In this document: positions 26,381 to 35,790 of the stretch, piece by piece
How the letters are laid out: each line of letters opens with the position of its first letter
How positions within the stretch are numbered: the first letter of the stretch is position 1
Assembly (NCBI GenBank): GCA_038526915.1
Contig: JBCBGF010000001.1
Span: 434,001-498,000, forward strand
Direction: 5' to 3'
DNA length: 64,000 nucleotides
Source: JBCBGF01 sp038526915
Lineage (GTDB): Bacteria > Pseudomonadota > Alphaproteobacteria > Rhodobacterales > Rhodobacteraceae
Program-made: the position numbers and the translations under genes
Notes under the pieces: generated by a model
Seen by the model: the letters and a program-made list of their open reading frames with translations, nothing else
Told to the model about the DNA's origin: nothing
Database searches by the model: none

Positions 26381-26710
26381 GATGTGGTGATCGATAGAGT
26401 TCCTTACGGCCCGTTTCTGTGCGCCTGGCAAGTCGTATCTTCGAACGGTATAATCTTGAGGGCATGCCTTTTAGCGCTCGATACTTCCTATAGCCTAGAG
26501 AGTGTTCGCGACACCACCGGCATGGTTCACCCCCTATTCTTTGGGCCCGTTTGAAGGCTCCCCAATAACATGTTCGCCTGTGATGTGGTCAATTGTGAAT
26601 TGGTCGACGCCCTGGGAAACTACTCACTTTAGCCTGAACAAAAGGACGGCCGCATCATGCTAATGCGATGCCAAGGGCTTCAGACACGCACCCTGCTGCC
26701 TAGGTAGCGC
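26381..26710. other. 330-bp gene-free stretch between integrase and iron cargo
   Basis: Mixed-composition sequence with short, family-less ORFs only; I see no RNA gene, clear hairpin terminator or insertion-sequence end. It marks the boundary where composition rises to the GC-rich iron genes. Confidence 0.4.
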
Positions 26711-27832
26711 TCACATACCCCCCGACTTCGCTTTCGCGATCATGTCGGCGATCCGCGCCCGGAGCTTTGCAGGCACACCAACATCGCTGAGCGACAAAAA
26801 CCCCTGAACGATAAGATCGCGGGCGGCGTCTTCCTCCATGCCCGATGCCATCAGGTATGTGAGCTTTTCGCTGTCGATCATACCGACGGACGCTTCGTGG
26901 CTGAGTTGCGCGCCCTCCGCCTTGGCTTGAAGCGACGGCACCGCAACGATCTCGCCCGACGCGCCGAGCTTCAGCCCGTCACAGCCCAGAAATCCCTGGG
27001 TCCCGGGCGCGTCGCCAACAAGAAGGGCATCGTTGACGATGCGCCCACCTGCGGACACCATGCGGGTGATGTCTTCGGATCGCGCGCCACTGCCGGCAAG
27101 ATGCGTGTCCGTGCGGATGACCCGTTCACTGCCTTCGGGTGCAAAGCAGATCGACTGCGCCACGGATGACGTGTCGGCCAGAAGGATGATGTGGGCATGG
27201 CTTTCGTGGTGGCGGATGGGCGCAAGCGCGATGGTCATGCCAGTGTCCTGCGCGCCGGGTTCGAGGCGGGCAAAGCTGTAGGCGTAAACCTCCATGCCCT
27301 CGCCCCAGTTCGCGATAGACGTGCTCCGGCTTTTCGCGCCGGGCCGCAGGTAGGTCTCACAAATCGAGATGTGCCGCCCGCGATGAACATCCATGGGCGC
27401 CGCCGCCCCGGCGATCATCTCCACCTCCGCGCCTTCATCGATCAGCGTGATGTCATGGGTGAACTGCCGCCCCTGCGGTGTTTCAAGAAGCGTGAAGGTC
27501 TGAACGGGTAGAGTGACTTTTGCGCCGGGTTTCACCCAGACAAAATGGCCCAACGGATCGTGCATATGCTCGGCCACCATGCGGATATGCGGGTTCGCCC
27601 CTGGCTCCACGAGGCCGAACATGAGGTCTTGAACAAATTCATAGGTCCGCAAGGCCTCGGCCAATGGCATTATCTCAACGCCGGGGTCGTTGGATTGGGC
27701 GATCTTCACCGCATGGTCGGCCAAGACACTCGTGGCCGCGCGGGTGTTCATGTCATCAAAGCCGACGCCATCAAGCGCGTCGCGCTCGGCGTTGGTCAAT
27801 TGTATTGCCGTCTCTTTCGCGGTGTCTGCCAT
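26711..27832 (-). CDS. SufB/SufD family protein
   Basis: This 373-aa protein has the SufBD beta-helix domain; its C-terminal part contains LSHEASVGMIDSEKLTYLMA and GMEEDAARDLIVQGFL, the standard SufB/SufD ending. AGGAGG precedes the ATG. SufBD proteins form the Fe-S assembly scaffold with the ATPase SufC. Here it is alone with one SufC-like gene (12 bp upstream) and no sufS, sufE or sufA, resembling the minimal SufBC pairs of archaea and anaerobes. Being on an iron island suggests an accessory Fe-S or iron-handling role (inference). Confidence 0.85.
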   Translation of the reverse strand: MADTAKETAIQLTNAERDALDGVGFDDMNTRAATSVLADHAVKIAQSNDPGVEIMPLAEALRTYEFVQDLMFGLVEPGANPHIRMVAEHMHDPLGHFVWVKPGAKVTLPVQTFTLLETPQGRQFTHDITLIDEGAEVEMIAGAAAPMDVHRGRHISICETYLRPGAKSRSTSIANWGEGMEVYAYSFARLEPGAQDTGMTIALAPIRHHESHAHIILLADTSSVAQSICFAPEGSERVIRTDTHLAGSGARSEDITRMVSAGGRIVNDALLVGDAPGTQGFLGCDGLKLGASGEIVAVPSLQAKAEGAQLSHEASVGMIDSEKLTYLMASGMEEDAARDLIVQGFLSLSDVGVPAKLRARIADMIAKAKSGGM

Positions 27833-27844
27833 GACATCCTCCGA

Positions 27845-28576
27845 TCAGGCGGCCGCGGGGGTCGTGTATCCGTTGGCCTGGATATGGGCGAAAAGGGCCG
27901 TCGGGTCGCCCGAATGCAGAATGCGGCCCTCCAACAAGATGTGGGCCTGTGCACCCTCAATATGGTTGAGGATCAGCCCCGTATGCGTGATGACGAGGCC
28001 AGCGCGCGGTCGGCCATTGGCATCTGGTTTGGCGACCGTCTGGTGGATCGCTCTCCCGATGGCCATCATATGTTCCAGATCGACGCCGCTCTCGGGTTCA
28101 TCGAACAGCATCACGCGGGGGTCTTGCAGGATCAGTTTCAGCACTTCCCAACGTTTTATCTCACCGCCCGAAAAGCCCACGTTCATATCCCGGTCGATAA
28201 AACCTGACAGATCGAGCGCGCGGGCGGCCTCGGGCAATGCGTCCGCTGCACCGAGTGCCTTTGCAAACGCGGTGAGGGAAACGCCGTCGAGGCTGGGCGG
28301 TCGTTGAAACGCCATCCCAATCCCGAGCGCGGCGCGTTCCTGAAGCGTCAGGTCATCTATGGCGGTGCCATCTACCAGGATCGATCCAGACGTCACGCGC
28401 CAGGGTGGCAGGCCCATGATCGCCGCCAGAAGGCTCGACTTGCCCGACCCGTTCGGACCAAGCAGCACATGAACTTCGCCCGGTTGAACGGTCAGGGAAA
28501 TGTCGTGCAGCACAGGTTGTCCCGCAACCTCAACACTCAGCGCGCGGATATCAATCAAAGGCGTGCGCTCCGGCAT
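27845..28576 (-). CDS. SufC-like ABC ATPase
   Basis: This 243-aa soluble ATPase has Walker A GPNGSGKS (near residue 40), FQRPPSLDGV in the Q-loop, the SufC-type signature FSGGEIKRWEVLKL, Walker B VMLFDEPESGVDLEHM and ITHTGLIL at the H-loop. The FSGGE(I/K)KR signature and short length match SufC rather than importer ATPases. It pairs with the downstream SufBD-like protein and follows the di-heme peroxidase gene by three bases, so all three form one operon. Confidence 0.85.
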   Translation of the reverse strand: MPERTPLIDIRALSVEVAGQPVLHDISLTVQPGEVHVLLGPNGSGKSSLLAAIMGLPPWRVTSGSILVDGTAIDDLTLQERAALGIGMAFQRPPSLDGVSLTAFAKALGAADALPEAARALDLSGFIDRDMNVGFSGGEIKRWEVLKLILQDPRVMLFDEPESGVDLEHMMAIGRAIHQTVAKPDANGRPRAGLVITHTGLILNHIEGAQAHILLEGRILHSGDPTALFAHIQANGYTTPAAA

Positions 28577-28579
28577 CGC

Positions 28580-29743
28580 CTACTCCCCCTCCAGCAAGTG
28601 TTCGTAGCGCGCGTCGGTCAACGTTTTGAGAAACGCGACGATCGCATCGATCCGCTGGTCATCGAGGGCGGGCCCGTGGGTCAGCTCCTCCATCGACAGT
28701 GTCTCGGGAACGGGCGGGGGGCCGAAGGGCGCGGCTGTCTCGGGATTGATCAGCCGCGCCTCTGAACGGGTGTTATAGATGTTGTAGAACAGAACAACGG
28801 TGCGCAGGTCAGCGAAGACCCCATTGCTCATATAGGGCGCGGTAACGGCGACGTTGCGCAAGGTGGGCGTGCGGAACTTGCCGCGTTGGGCCGGATCGCC
28901 CCCAACGGCGGGGTTGCCCGCCAGCCCCTCGTCAATCGTGCCATGGGGCACGCCGTTCAGATCGCGCAAGGCCACGTTCTCTGGTGTGCCGACATTATGA
29001 TACTCGTGATTGGTAAACGGCTCGCGCGGATCAATGGCGCTGGCGGCCAGTTGGTGGCATATGTTGCAGTTGGTGAACTGCTGCGAAAAGAACAGCACCC
29101 GGCCCAGCTCTTCTTCCCGCGTAAGCTCTGCCTCGCCGCGCAGAAACCGGTCGTATTTGGAATCGAACGGGCTGAACACGTCGGTCCGCTCATAGGCCGC
29201 AATGGCGGCCGTCATCGCATCATAGGCTGCGCCCGCATCTTGCAAGATGTCGCCTGAAAACAGCGCCGCGAAGGTCTCGACGTAGTAGGGATCTTCCTTC
29301 AAACGCGCGAGGATCGCGGGCTTGTCGGGCATCCCCATCTCGCCCGCTGCCAGCGGAGGGCCCGCCGCCTGCTCAGCTAGTCCTGTCGCACGGCCATCGC
29401 GGAATTGTCCGCCCACCCAATTGCCATCTTCATCGCGATGGAAGGGCGGGACCAGCGCGGCGTATGACGCCGTGGGGGCATTGCGGTCGCCGAGGGAAAC
29501 GCCGTCATCGCCGGTGGACGCCATGCCTCTTGGGTCGGCGAACGCCGTAGCCGGATCATGGCAGGTCGCGCAGGATTGCGTCCGGTTGGCCGACAGGTTC
29601 ACGTCGTGAAAGAGGGTCCTTCCCAAGTCCTCCAGCGTGGAGGCTTGCGGCGGAACCGAACTGGCACGCGCGTCGTCATCATACGCGAATGCCGCCACCA
29701 CCATCATTATGCATAGGACGAGCGATAGTCCGAGAACACGCAT
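28580..29743 (-). CDS. di-heme cytochrome c peroxidase / MauG family protein
   Basis: This 387-aa protein has a signal peptide (MRVLGLSLVLCIMMVVAAFA). Two c-type heme sites are visible, CATCH at 58-62 and CNICH at 226-230, with the C-terminal half carrying FRTPTLRNVAVTAPYMSNGVF. This is the CcpA/MauG layout for periplasmic peroxide reduction or protein oxidation. It is the first gene of a minus-strand operon with the SufC- and SufBD-like genes and diverges from the heme-uptake operon across 154 bp. Confidence 0.9.
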   Translation of the reverse strand: MRVLGLSLVLCIMMVVAAFAYDDDARASSVPPQASTLEDLGRTLFHDVNLSANRTQSCATCHDPATAFADPRGMASTGDDGVSLGDRNAPTASYAALVPPFHRDEDGNWVGGQFRDGRATGLAEQAAGPPLAAGEMGMPDKPAILARLKEDPYYVETFAALFSGDILQDAGAAYDAMTAAIAAYERTDVFSPFDSKYDRFLRGEAELTREEELGRVLFFSQQFTNCNICHQLAASAIDPREPFTNHEYHNVGTPENVALRDLNGVPHGTIDEGLAGNPAVGGDPAQRGKFRTPTLRNVAVTAPYMSNGVFADLRTVVLFYNIYNTRSEARLINPETAAPFGPPPVPETLSMEELTHGPALDDQRIDAIVAFLKTLTDARYEHLLEGE

Positions 29744-29897
29744 TGAAGCCCTCTCAAAATGTCGTTGTCATGTCTTCGGGATCGTGTTGCGACTTGCCTT
29801 ACCATGATTTTCCGATAAATTTAATCAGGAATAAGCCAGCGGGCCATTTTGTCGCCTGCCAGCCATCTCCCGCATTATCAAACTAGTGGAGTCGCTC
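29744..29897. promoter_or_regulatory. divergent promoter region with IRO-like half-match
   Basis: The 154 bp between the peroxidase operon and the heme-uptake operon are AT-rich in their right part. CGA-N9-TCA at 29813-29827, with an AAATTT core, differs by one base from the RirA iron-responsive operator pattern TGA-N9-TCA. Iron control of both operons is expected; this site is a weak candidate. Confidence 0.3.
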
Positions 29898-30941
29898 ATG
29901 ACAGCGCCGGACCCGGCCGCCATCCGCGCGGCCATGGAAGAGAAAGACACGCTGAGGCCCCGCGATCTTGCGATGACGCTTGGAATCTCGGAAGGCCAGC
30001 TTGTCGCTGCGACTGTGGGGTTTGGCGCACGAAGGATCATCGCCGATCCCGACCGCCTGATCGCAGGTGTGTGCGAGCTTGGCGAAGTGATGGCGCTGAC
30101 CCGGAACGAAAGCGCGGTGCATGAACGCACCGGCGTCTATCAGGATTGGCATCCGGGCACGCATGCAGCGATGGTTCTGGGTGACGAGATCGACCTGCGC
30201 ATCTTTCCCAAGCACTGGGTGCATGGCTTTGCCACCCGCCGGGAAGATGGGGCCAAGGGGCCCTCGCGCAGCCTGCAGGTGTTTGATGCCCATGGCGAGG
30301 CGGTTCATAAGATATATCCGAGAGACGGCACCGATCTTGCGGCCTGGGATCGTTTGGTCGACGCGCTCGCCACTGGGGAGACGAGTGACGAAGTCTCAGT
30401 TACACCTCCGCCGCCCCCCGAAGGTGCGCGGATCGTGCCCGAGAAGGCCGATTTGCTCCGCCGCGAGTGGCAGCGGATGACCGACACACATCAGTTCCTG
30501 CGCCTGGTCGCAAAGTTCAAGATGAACCGCTTGGGCGCCTATCGGCTGGCAGGTTTGCCCTTTGTCCAGCGGCTTGGGACGAAAGCTGTCGATGATGTGC
30601 TGCACGCCGTAGCCCGGAAGGGTGTGCCGATCATGCTGTTCGTCGGCAATCGCGGCTGTATCCAGATCCACAGCGGGCCGATCGAGACGTTGAAGCCCAT
30701 GGGTCCCTGGCAGAACGTGCTGGACCCGCGCTTCAACCTGCACTTGCGGTTGGATCACATTGCCGAGGCATGGCTGGTGCAAAAACCGACGAAGCGGGGG
30801 ATGGCCCTGTCGGTCGAAGCGTTCGACGCCGAGGGGCAGCTGATCCTTCAGATCTTTGGTATGCGCAAGGAAGGGGCGGATTACAGCGCTGCGTTCGCTG
30901 AGGTCGCAGAAACGCTCCCCGTGTTGGAGGCGGCGGAATGA
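29898..30941 (+). CDS. hmuS: hemin-degrading factor / heme chaperone, HemS/ChuS family
   Basis: This 347-aa soluble protein has the two-fold repeat of HemS/ChuS/HmuS: an N-terminal half with ALTRNESAVHERTGVYQDW and a C-terminal half with VGNRGCIQIHSGPIETL and NLHLRLDHIAEAWLVQKPT. The family binds or degrades heme in the cytoplasm and releases iron. ATG 29898 is preceded by GGAG; a GTG at 29886 is less likely. The gene is coupled to hmuT by ATGA. Confidence 0.9.
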   Translation: MTAPDPAAIRAAMEEKDTLRPRDLAMTLGISEGQLVAATVGFGARRIIADPDRLIAGVCELGEVMALTRNESAVHERTGVYQDWHPGTHAAMVLGDEIDLRIFPKHWVHGFATRREDGAKGPSRSLQVFDAHGEAVHKIYPRDGTDLAAWDRLVDALATGETSDEVSVTPPPPPEGARIVPEKADLLRREWQRMTDTHQFLRLVAKFKMNRLGAYRLAGLPFVQRLGTKAVDDVLHAVARKGVPIMLFVGNRGCIQIHSGPIETLKPMGPWQNVLDPRFNLHLRLDHIAEAWLVQKPTKRGMALSVEAFDAEGQLILQIFGMRKEGADYSAAFAEVAETLPVLEAAE

Positions 30942-31768
30942 AAGCGCTGGTTCTTGGGCTTGCTCTTAGCGTCGCTGCCGGTGTCGCTGCCGCGGGCGAA
31001 CGCGTCCTTTCGCTGGGCGGATCGGTGACCGAAATCATCTTCGCACTCGGCGAAGGTGATCGGGTCATCGCGCGGGATGCGACCTCCAGTTTTCCGCCCG
31101 AAGTCGAAGAGCTGACCGATGTTGGATATCTGCGGGCGCTTTCGCCTGAGGGGGTTTTGTCGGTTGCGCCGGATCTGGTGATTGCTGAAGACGGCGCAGG
31201 CCCGCCAGAGGCCATAGACGTACTGACGTCGGCGCGAGTACCTTTTGTGACCGTGCCGGATGGGTATGATCGCGCCGCCGTTCGCGCGAAGATCGAGGCG
31301 GTGGCGGCGGCTTTGGGTGTGTCCGAGAAGGGTGCGGCGCTCGCAGACGAGGTGGATGCCACGCTCGCCGAAGCCGTTGCAGGTGCGACAGACGGCGCCG
31401 GCAAACGGGTGATGTTCGTCCTGTCGATGCAGGGGGGTCGCATCCTTGCCTCGGGCACCGGTACGGCCGCCGATGGGATCATCGAGCTGGCAGGTGGCCA
31501 GAATGCCGTCACCGAATACGATGGGTACAAACCCCTGACAGACGAGGCGGCGATTTCAGCACGGCCGGATGTGATCTTGATGATGGACCGTGGCGGGGAT
31601 CATGCCGCAGACAACTCCGATCTGTTCTCGCATCCCGGCCTCGCGGCGACACCGGCGGCGGCCAACAACGCAGTCGTTCGGATCGATGGGTTGCTGCTTT
31701 TGGGCTTTGGCCCGCGCACGCCTGAGGCCGTAGAACGGCTGAGCGACGCCCTCCGTGCGGCCGGATAG
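30938..31768 (+). CDS. hmuT: heme ABC transporter periplasmic binding protein
   Basis: This 276-aa class-III binding protein has a signal peptide (MKALVLGLALSVAAGVAAAG) and the HmuT pattern: RVLSLGGSVTEIIFALGEGDRV, DVGYLRALSPEGVLSVAPDLVIA, and a late LLLGFGPRTPEAV. It receives heme in the periplasm and delivers it to HmuUV. ATGA overlap with hmuS and a five-base gap to hmuU place it in one operon. Confidence 0.9.
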   Translation: MKALVLGLALSVAAGVAAAGERVLSLGGSVTEIIFALGEGDRVIARDATSSFPPEVEELTDVGYLRALSPEGVLSVAPDLVIAEDGAGPPEAIDVLTSARVPFVTVPDGYDRAAVRAKIEAVAAALGVSEKGAALADEVDATLAEAVAGATDGAGKRVMFVLSMQGGRILASGTGTAADGIIELAGGQNAVTEYDGYKPLTDEAAISARPDVILMMDRGGDHAADNSDLFSHPGLAATPAAANNAVVRIDGLLLLGFGPRTPEAVERLSDALRAAG

Positions 31769-31773
31769 ACCAC

Positions 31774-32865
31774 ATGACCGCTGCCCCTGACGTTGCCACC
31801 GGCGGGGTGGAAGCCCGAGGTCACATGGCAGGCGACCGTCGCCGCCTCGCCCGGCGCACGACGCTCGCGCTGGTGGGGCTTGTGGTCGTGGTGAGCGCGG
31901 TCAGCCTGAATGTGGGGGCGGCTGGGGCATCGGTTTTCGACTACCTGAATGCGCTCCTGTTTGGCGGCGAGATTGGCCTGACCGAGCGTGTGATTTTGCT
32001 GGACATCCGTCTCCCACGCCTCGCCATGGGCCTGCTTGTTGGGGCGTCGCTTGCTGTGTCGGGGGCGGTAATGCAGGGGCTGTTCCGAAACCCGCTGGCC
32101 GATCCGGGGCTTGTGGGTGTCGGCGCTGGCGCCGGCCTCGGCGCGATCTCGGCCATCGTTCTGGGCGCGGCATTGCCCGCAGGTCTTGCAGTTGCACTGG
32201 GCAATTACGCGGTGCCGATCGCGGCCTTTCTGGGGGGCTGGATATCGACCATTTTCCTCTACCGCGTCTCCACACGGGGTGGGCGAACATCGGTTGCGGT
32301 GATGCTTTTGGCGGGGATTGCTTTGGGCGCCCTGGCGGGGGCGCTGTCGGGCATCCTCGTTTACATGGCCAACGATGCGCAGTTGCGGGATCTAACGTTC
32401 TGGGGCCTTGGGTCGCTGGCCGGTGCGACATGGGCCAAAGTTGCGGCGGCCGCACCGCTGATCCTGCTGGCGCTCGCAGTGGCTCCGTTTCTGGCACGAT
32501 CCCTAAATGCTCTGGCGCTGGGTGAGGCGGCGGCGGCGCATCTTGGCATCCCGATCCAGCGAATGAAATCGGTCGCCATCTTGACCGTTGCAGGCGCCAC
32601 CGGCGCGGCGGTCGCCGTCTCGGGCGGGATCGGGTTCATCGGCATCGTCGTACCCCATCTTTTGCGCATCGCGATCGGACCCGATCACCGGTATCTTCTA
32701 TTGAACTCCGCACTTCTCGGCGCCGCGCTCCTGGTGGGGGCCGATATGATCAGCCGGTCGATCATTGCACCGGCCGAGTTGCCCATTGGGATAGTCACCG
32801 CCACGCTGGGCGGGCCGTTTTTCCTTTGGATCCTCCTGCGCAACCGCGGGCTTCTGGACCTTTAA
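31774..32865 (+). CDS. hmuU: heme ABC transporter permease, FecCD/BtuC family
   Basis: This 363-aa permease has about ten membrane helices. Family segments include LDIRLPRLAMGLLVGASLAVSG, MQGLFRNPLADPGLVGVGAGAG, and GGIGFIGIVVPHLLRIAIGPDH, with a C-terminal GGPFFLWILLRNRG. It forms the homodimeric heme channel with the HmuV ATPase. Position between hmuT and hmuV fixes the assignment. Confidence 0.92.
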   Translation: MTAAPDVATGGVEARGHMAGDRRRLARRTTLALVGLVVVVSAVSLNVGAAGASVFDYLNALLFGGEIGLTERVILLDIRLPRLAMGLLVGASLAVSGAVMQGLFRNPLADPGLVGVGAGAGLGAISAIVLGAALPAGLAVALGNYAVPIAAFLGGWISTIFLYRVSTRGGRTSVAVMLLAGIALGALAGALSGILVYMANDAQLRDLTFWGLGSLAGATWAKVAAAAPLILLALAVAPFLARSLNALALGEAAAAHLGIPIQRMKSVAILTVAGATGAAVAVSGGIGFIGIVVPHLLRIAIGPDHRYLLLNSALLGAALLVGADMISRSIIAPAELPIGIVTATLGGPFFLWILLRNRGLLDL

Positions 32866-32869
32866 GGCG

Positions 32870-33652
32870 GTGCTGGTCGCACGAGATATCCACGTCACAC
32901 TCGGCGCGCGCTCGGTTCTGCACGGCGTCACCTTCTCTGCCGCTCCTGGCGCGTTGACCGCGATTGTTGGACCGAACGGATCGGGCAAGACGACACTGCT
33001 GCGCGCGATGACGGGGGATGTCGGATACACCGGGCAGATTACGCTTGACGGGGAGGACCTGCGCAAGATCAAGCCATGGGCGCTGGCGGCGCGGCGGGCC
33101 GTGCTGCCCCAGGCGACCCGGCTGGCCTTTCCGTTCACGGTGCACGAGGTGGTCCGCCTTGGGCTGTCAGCGGGGCTGGAAGCGGGGCGGGAGCATCTTG
33201 TTGGTGAAGCGCTTGCCAACGTGGGGCTCTCGGGTTTTGAGGGGCGGTTCTACCAGGAACTCTCTGGTGGCGAACAGCAGCGCACCCAACTCGCGCGCGT
33301 TCTGGTGCAGGTGTGGGAACCTGTGATGGACGGCCAGCCCTCTTGGCTCTTCCTCGATGAGCCCGTGGCCAGCCTCGATATCGGGCACCAATTGGAAGTC
33401 ATGCAACTCGCTCGGCGTTATGCCGAAGCTGGGGGTGGGGTTGTGGCAGTGATGCACGATCTGAACCTGACGGCGATGTTCGCCAATTCGGTCGCGATGC
33501 TTCAAGACGGTTTGTGTGTTGGGCAGGGCGCGCCAGAGGATGTGCTGACGGACGAAGCGCTGTCGGACGCCTATGGATGCCGTCTGCGGGTGAACACACC
33601 TCCGCCGCTCGGCGGGACCTATATCTTGCCGCATGCGGCTTCGGCGTTGTGA
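32870..33652 (+). CDS. hmuV: heme ABC transporter ATPase
   Basis: This 260-aa ATPase has Walker A GPNGSGKT at 34-41, signature LSGGEQQRTQLARVL, Walker B WLFLDEPVASLD and H-loop MHDLNLTAMFA. The insert VQVWEPVMDGQPSW before Walker B is usual in HmuV. The start is a GTG four bases after hmuU's stop. Its TGA overlaps an ATG that is in frame with the next gene. Confidence 0.92.
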   Translation: MLVARDIHVTLGARSVLHGVTFSAAPGALTAIVGPNGSGKTTLLRAMTGDVGYTGQITLDGEDLRKIKPWALAARRAVLPQATRLAFPFTVHEVVRLGLSAGLEAGREHLVGEALANVGLSGFEGRFYQELSGGEQQRTQLARVLVQVWEPVMDGQPSWLFLDEPVASLDIGHQLEVMQLARRYAEAGGGVVAVMHDLNLTAMFANSVAMLQDGLCVGQGAPEDVLTDEALSDAYGCRLRVNTPPPLGGTYILPHAASAL

Positions 33653-33735
33653 TGGATCCGAACCTGGTGCACACGCATCCGGCGTATTTGCGGGTTCGCG
33701 TGCAAGTCGGCGACACTCAGGATAGATCCCCGGCC

Positions 33736-34650
33736 ATGACCGCCGATGCGCCGACAAGACCGAGACTGACCCGGACGCAATACGCCGTGATCGCGATGCT
33801 GCTGGCCAGTGCTTTGATTGCAGGGACCACGCTGATTGCCAAAGTCCTTGGGCGACCCATGGGAGCCGTTGAAGGTTTGCACCCGCTTATCGTCAGCGCC
33901 GGTCGATTCGTATTTGCGCTAGCTGCGGCACTCATTGTCGTTGCCGCGCGCCCACGCCTGCGCCCCAGTTTCAATGGGGCGCGTTTTGACCTGCATCTCG
34001 GACGATCGTTGTGCGGTTGGTTGGGGGTCACCGCCCTGTTCGCAGCATCGGCAAGGATGCCGTTGGCCGAGGCGACGGCGATCGGGTTCCTCAGTCCGCT
34101 CGTCACAATGGTATTGGCAATCCTGATCCTGAAAGAAAGCGCGACGTTGCGCAAAGCGGTGGCCGCAGGGCTGGCTGTTCTAGGCGCACTTGCATTGCTC
34201 AGGCCTGGGACTGAGGCGTTTCAGCCGGCGGCCCTTTTCGCACTCGCGGCAGCGCTTCTGTTCGGGGTCGAGTCGGTATTCATCAAACGGCTGAGCGACT
34301 CTGAACCGCCACTGCAAATCTTGATAGTAAACAATGCTATCGGTTCCACCATAGCGCTTGCCGCGGCGAGTTTCGTTTGGGAGATTCCTATCCCGTCGCA
34401 GTGGTTGTTACTCGCGGCACTGGGCGTGGTGATGGTGTCGGCGCAAGCCTGGTTCATCCAAGCTATGCGCAATGCCGACGCAAGTGCGATGACACCGGTG
34501 TTCTATACGACGCTGATCTTTGCCGCGCTCTATGACTTCGCGTTGTTCGGCGTCTTGCCAGTACCCCTGTCACTCTTCGGAGCCGCGCTCATCATGATCG
34601 GGGCGTGGCTTCTGTCGCGCGAGCCAGAGCGCGAGGCCGGCGGCCCGTAG
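33736..34650 (+). CDS. DMT-family (EamA) permease
   Basis: This 304-aa protein has ten predicted helices in two EamA repeats, with typical PLAEATAIGFLSPLVTMVLAILILKE and SAMTPVFYTTLIFAALYDF. Substrate is unknown; such permeases export metabolites. I prefer ATG 33736; an ATG at 33652 overlapping the hmuV stop (TGATG) would add 28 residues. Its location directly after hmuV suggests co-transcription with heme uptake, but a function in iron handling is not established. Confidence 0.8.
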   Translation: MTADAPTRPRLTRTQYAVIAMLLASALIAGTTLIAKVLGRPMGAVEGLHPLIVSAGRFVFALAAALIVVAARPRLRPSFNGARFDLHLGRSLCGWLGVTALFAASARMPLAEATAIGFLSPLVTMVLAILILKESATLRKAVAAGLAVLGALALLRPGTEAFQPAALFALAAALLFGVESVFIKRLSDSEPPLQILIVNNAIGSTIALAAASFVWEIPIPSQWLLLAALGVVMVSAQAWFIQAMRNADASAMTPVFYTTLIFAALYDFALFGVLPVPLSLFGAALIMIGAWLLSREPEREAGGP

Positions 34651-34732
34651 CGATCGGCCAACCCGAGCTTATGCCCGCGATAGTCTGAAAACGAAAAACT
34701 GCATGGTGCGTCAAAACGGCTGTAGCATATTC

Positions 34733-34747
34733 TGACCATTTCACTCA
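34733..34747. promoter_or_regulatory. TGA-N9-TCA iron-operator-like site
   Basis: The 15 bases match the minimal RirA IRO pattern TGA-N9-TCA, 145 bp before the next gene. Only the outer triplets are symmetric, and such matches occur by chance about every 4 kb, so the evidence is weak. Confidence 0.25.
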
Positions 34748-34892
34748 CAATAGCTTTGCCAAGTCAGGTCAACACTGGTCCCAGCCCGGCGAATGCGCTT
34801 CAGGCGCGCTCTACCAAACACCGGACACGGAGGGACAGAATGGGCTTCGCCGACCGAACACACCAAATCGCCCGCGGCTTGGAGCATGGCAC

Positions 34893-35402
34893 ATGAGCGC
34901 GGATGGATCGCCCTGTTGCGGCCGCACCCCGACGCCGAAGGAAACAACCATTGATGACGCCGGATTTGATCCATCGGCTTTGGCCGTTCTCGAAGTCGCA
35001 CGATATTACTGGCAAACCTTTGCCCTCCCTAAGTCGCAGTCTTGGCTTTGTGCGCTTCAGCGCGCCGAGACTCGTTTTCCCGGACTGAATGGCGTTGAGA
35101 TAGGGCTCGAGGCATTGGCCGCGGTGCAAGCCATGCGGATGAGCCGAACATCTTGCTTCAACTTCAACAACCCTGGTTGCCCGCATTGCTCACGCATCCT
35201 CAGCGAACACGAGCGCCAGTTCATGAATGTGTTGCAGGCGATACGGCAGGGGCGCACCGGCGCGGCCAAGACCCACGCCATGATCCTGTGTGAGGGCAAC
35301 GATACCGAACGCCTGATCCTGCGCATGATCGAACTTGCCAAGGCGTTAACTCCAGAACCGCATGAACTGGTGCGCGCGCGGGTTCATCCCCAGATGGCCT
35401 GA
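34893..35402 (+). CDS. hypothetical protein with Cys pairs, on the iron island
   Basis: This 169-aa protein is of unrecognised family. It has Cys-Cys near the N-terminus (GSPCCGRTPT) and a later cluster SCFNFNNPGCPHCSRIL (about residues 88-104) with a CxxC, suggesting metal binding. The C-terminal part is helical with a further Cys (ILCEGNDTER). No signal peptide or membrane segment is visible. GGAG lies about ten bases before the ATG. The function is unknown; it may be regulated with its iron-related neighbours. Confidence 0.6.
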   Translation: MSADGSPCCGRTPTPKETTIDDAGFDPSALAVLEVARYYWQTFALPKSQSWLCALQRAETRFPGLNGVEIGLEALAAVQAMRMSRTSCFNFNNPGCPHCSRILSEHERQFMNVLQAIRQGRTGAAKTHAMILCEGNDTERLILRMIELAKALTPEPHELVRARVHPQMA

Positions 35403-35413
35403 TCGGGCGGCAC

Positions 35414-35614
35414 ATGCGGCCACGATCAACCAAGCCCCCGCCGGCGCGCGTTTCGTGCCCTTCAGCGAAGTCGGATCGGCCGGCGGGGGCGTATTGGCCG
35501 CAAGACCCTCTCAGATCGCACTGGAAAGAGATCGCCCTCCGCCTGCTCGATCCGTTTTGGATGAGCGCCGATCGCCTTGAAGAGGTTTTGGACGATCTTG
35601 ATGGCTTGCCCTGA
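35414..35614 (+). CDS. possible small protein, 66 aa
   Basis: The ORF begins 11 bases after the Cys-pair protein. Its second half (WKEIALRLLDPFWMSADRLEEVLDDLDGLP) reads like a real helical domain, while the first half is Pro/Arg-rich and less convincing. No clear ribosome-binding site. A WKE segment recurs in the next small ORF. Low confidence. Confidence 0.3.
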   Translation: MRPRSTKPPPARVSCPSAKSDRPAGAYWPQDPLRSHWKEIALRLLDPFWMSADRLEEVLDDLDGLP

Positions 35615-35790
35615 CAAACAAGCGTCCTCTCCAAACCGGGACGAAAACAGCCGGACGGTTGCGACGAAACGCCATGGTTGATTGTTTTAGTCAGAATTGA
35701 CCGTTGGATCAAAAGACCCCAAACTCTTGTCAAAGCCTAGCCACCCTCGCGGGAAGCCCGGATTTCTGTTGCGTCTGTGAAGGCACCACC

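Noticed and set aside
33652..33735. Extended start for the DMT permease overlapping hmuV
   Set aside because: The extra 28 residues are polar and unlike DMT N-termini; kept only as an alternative.
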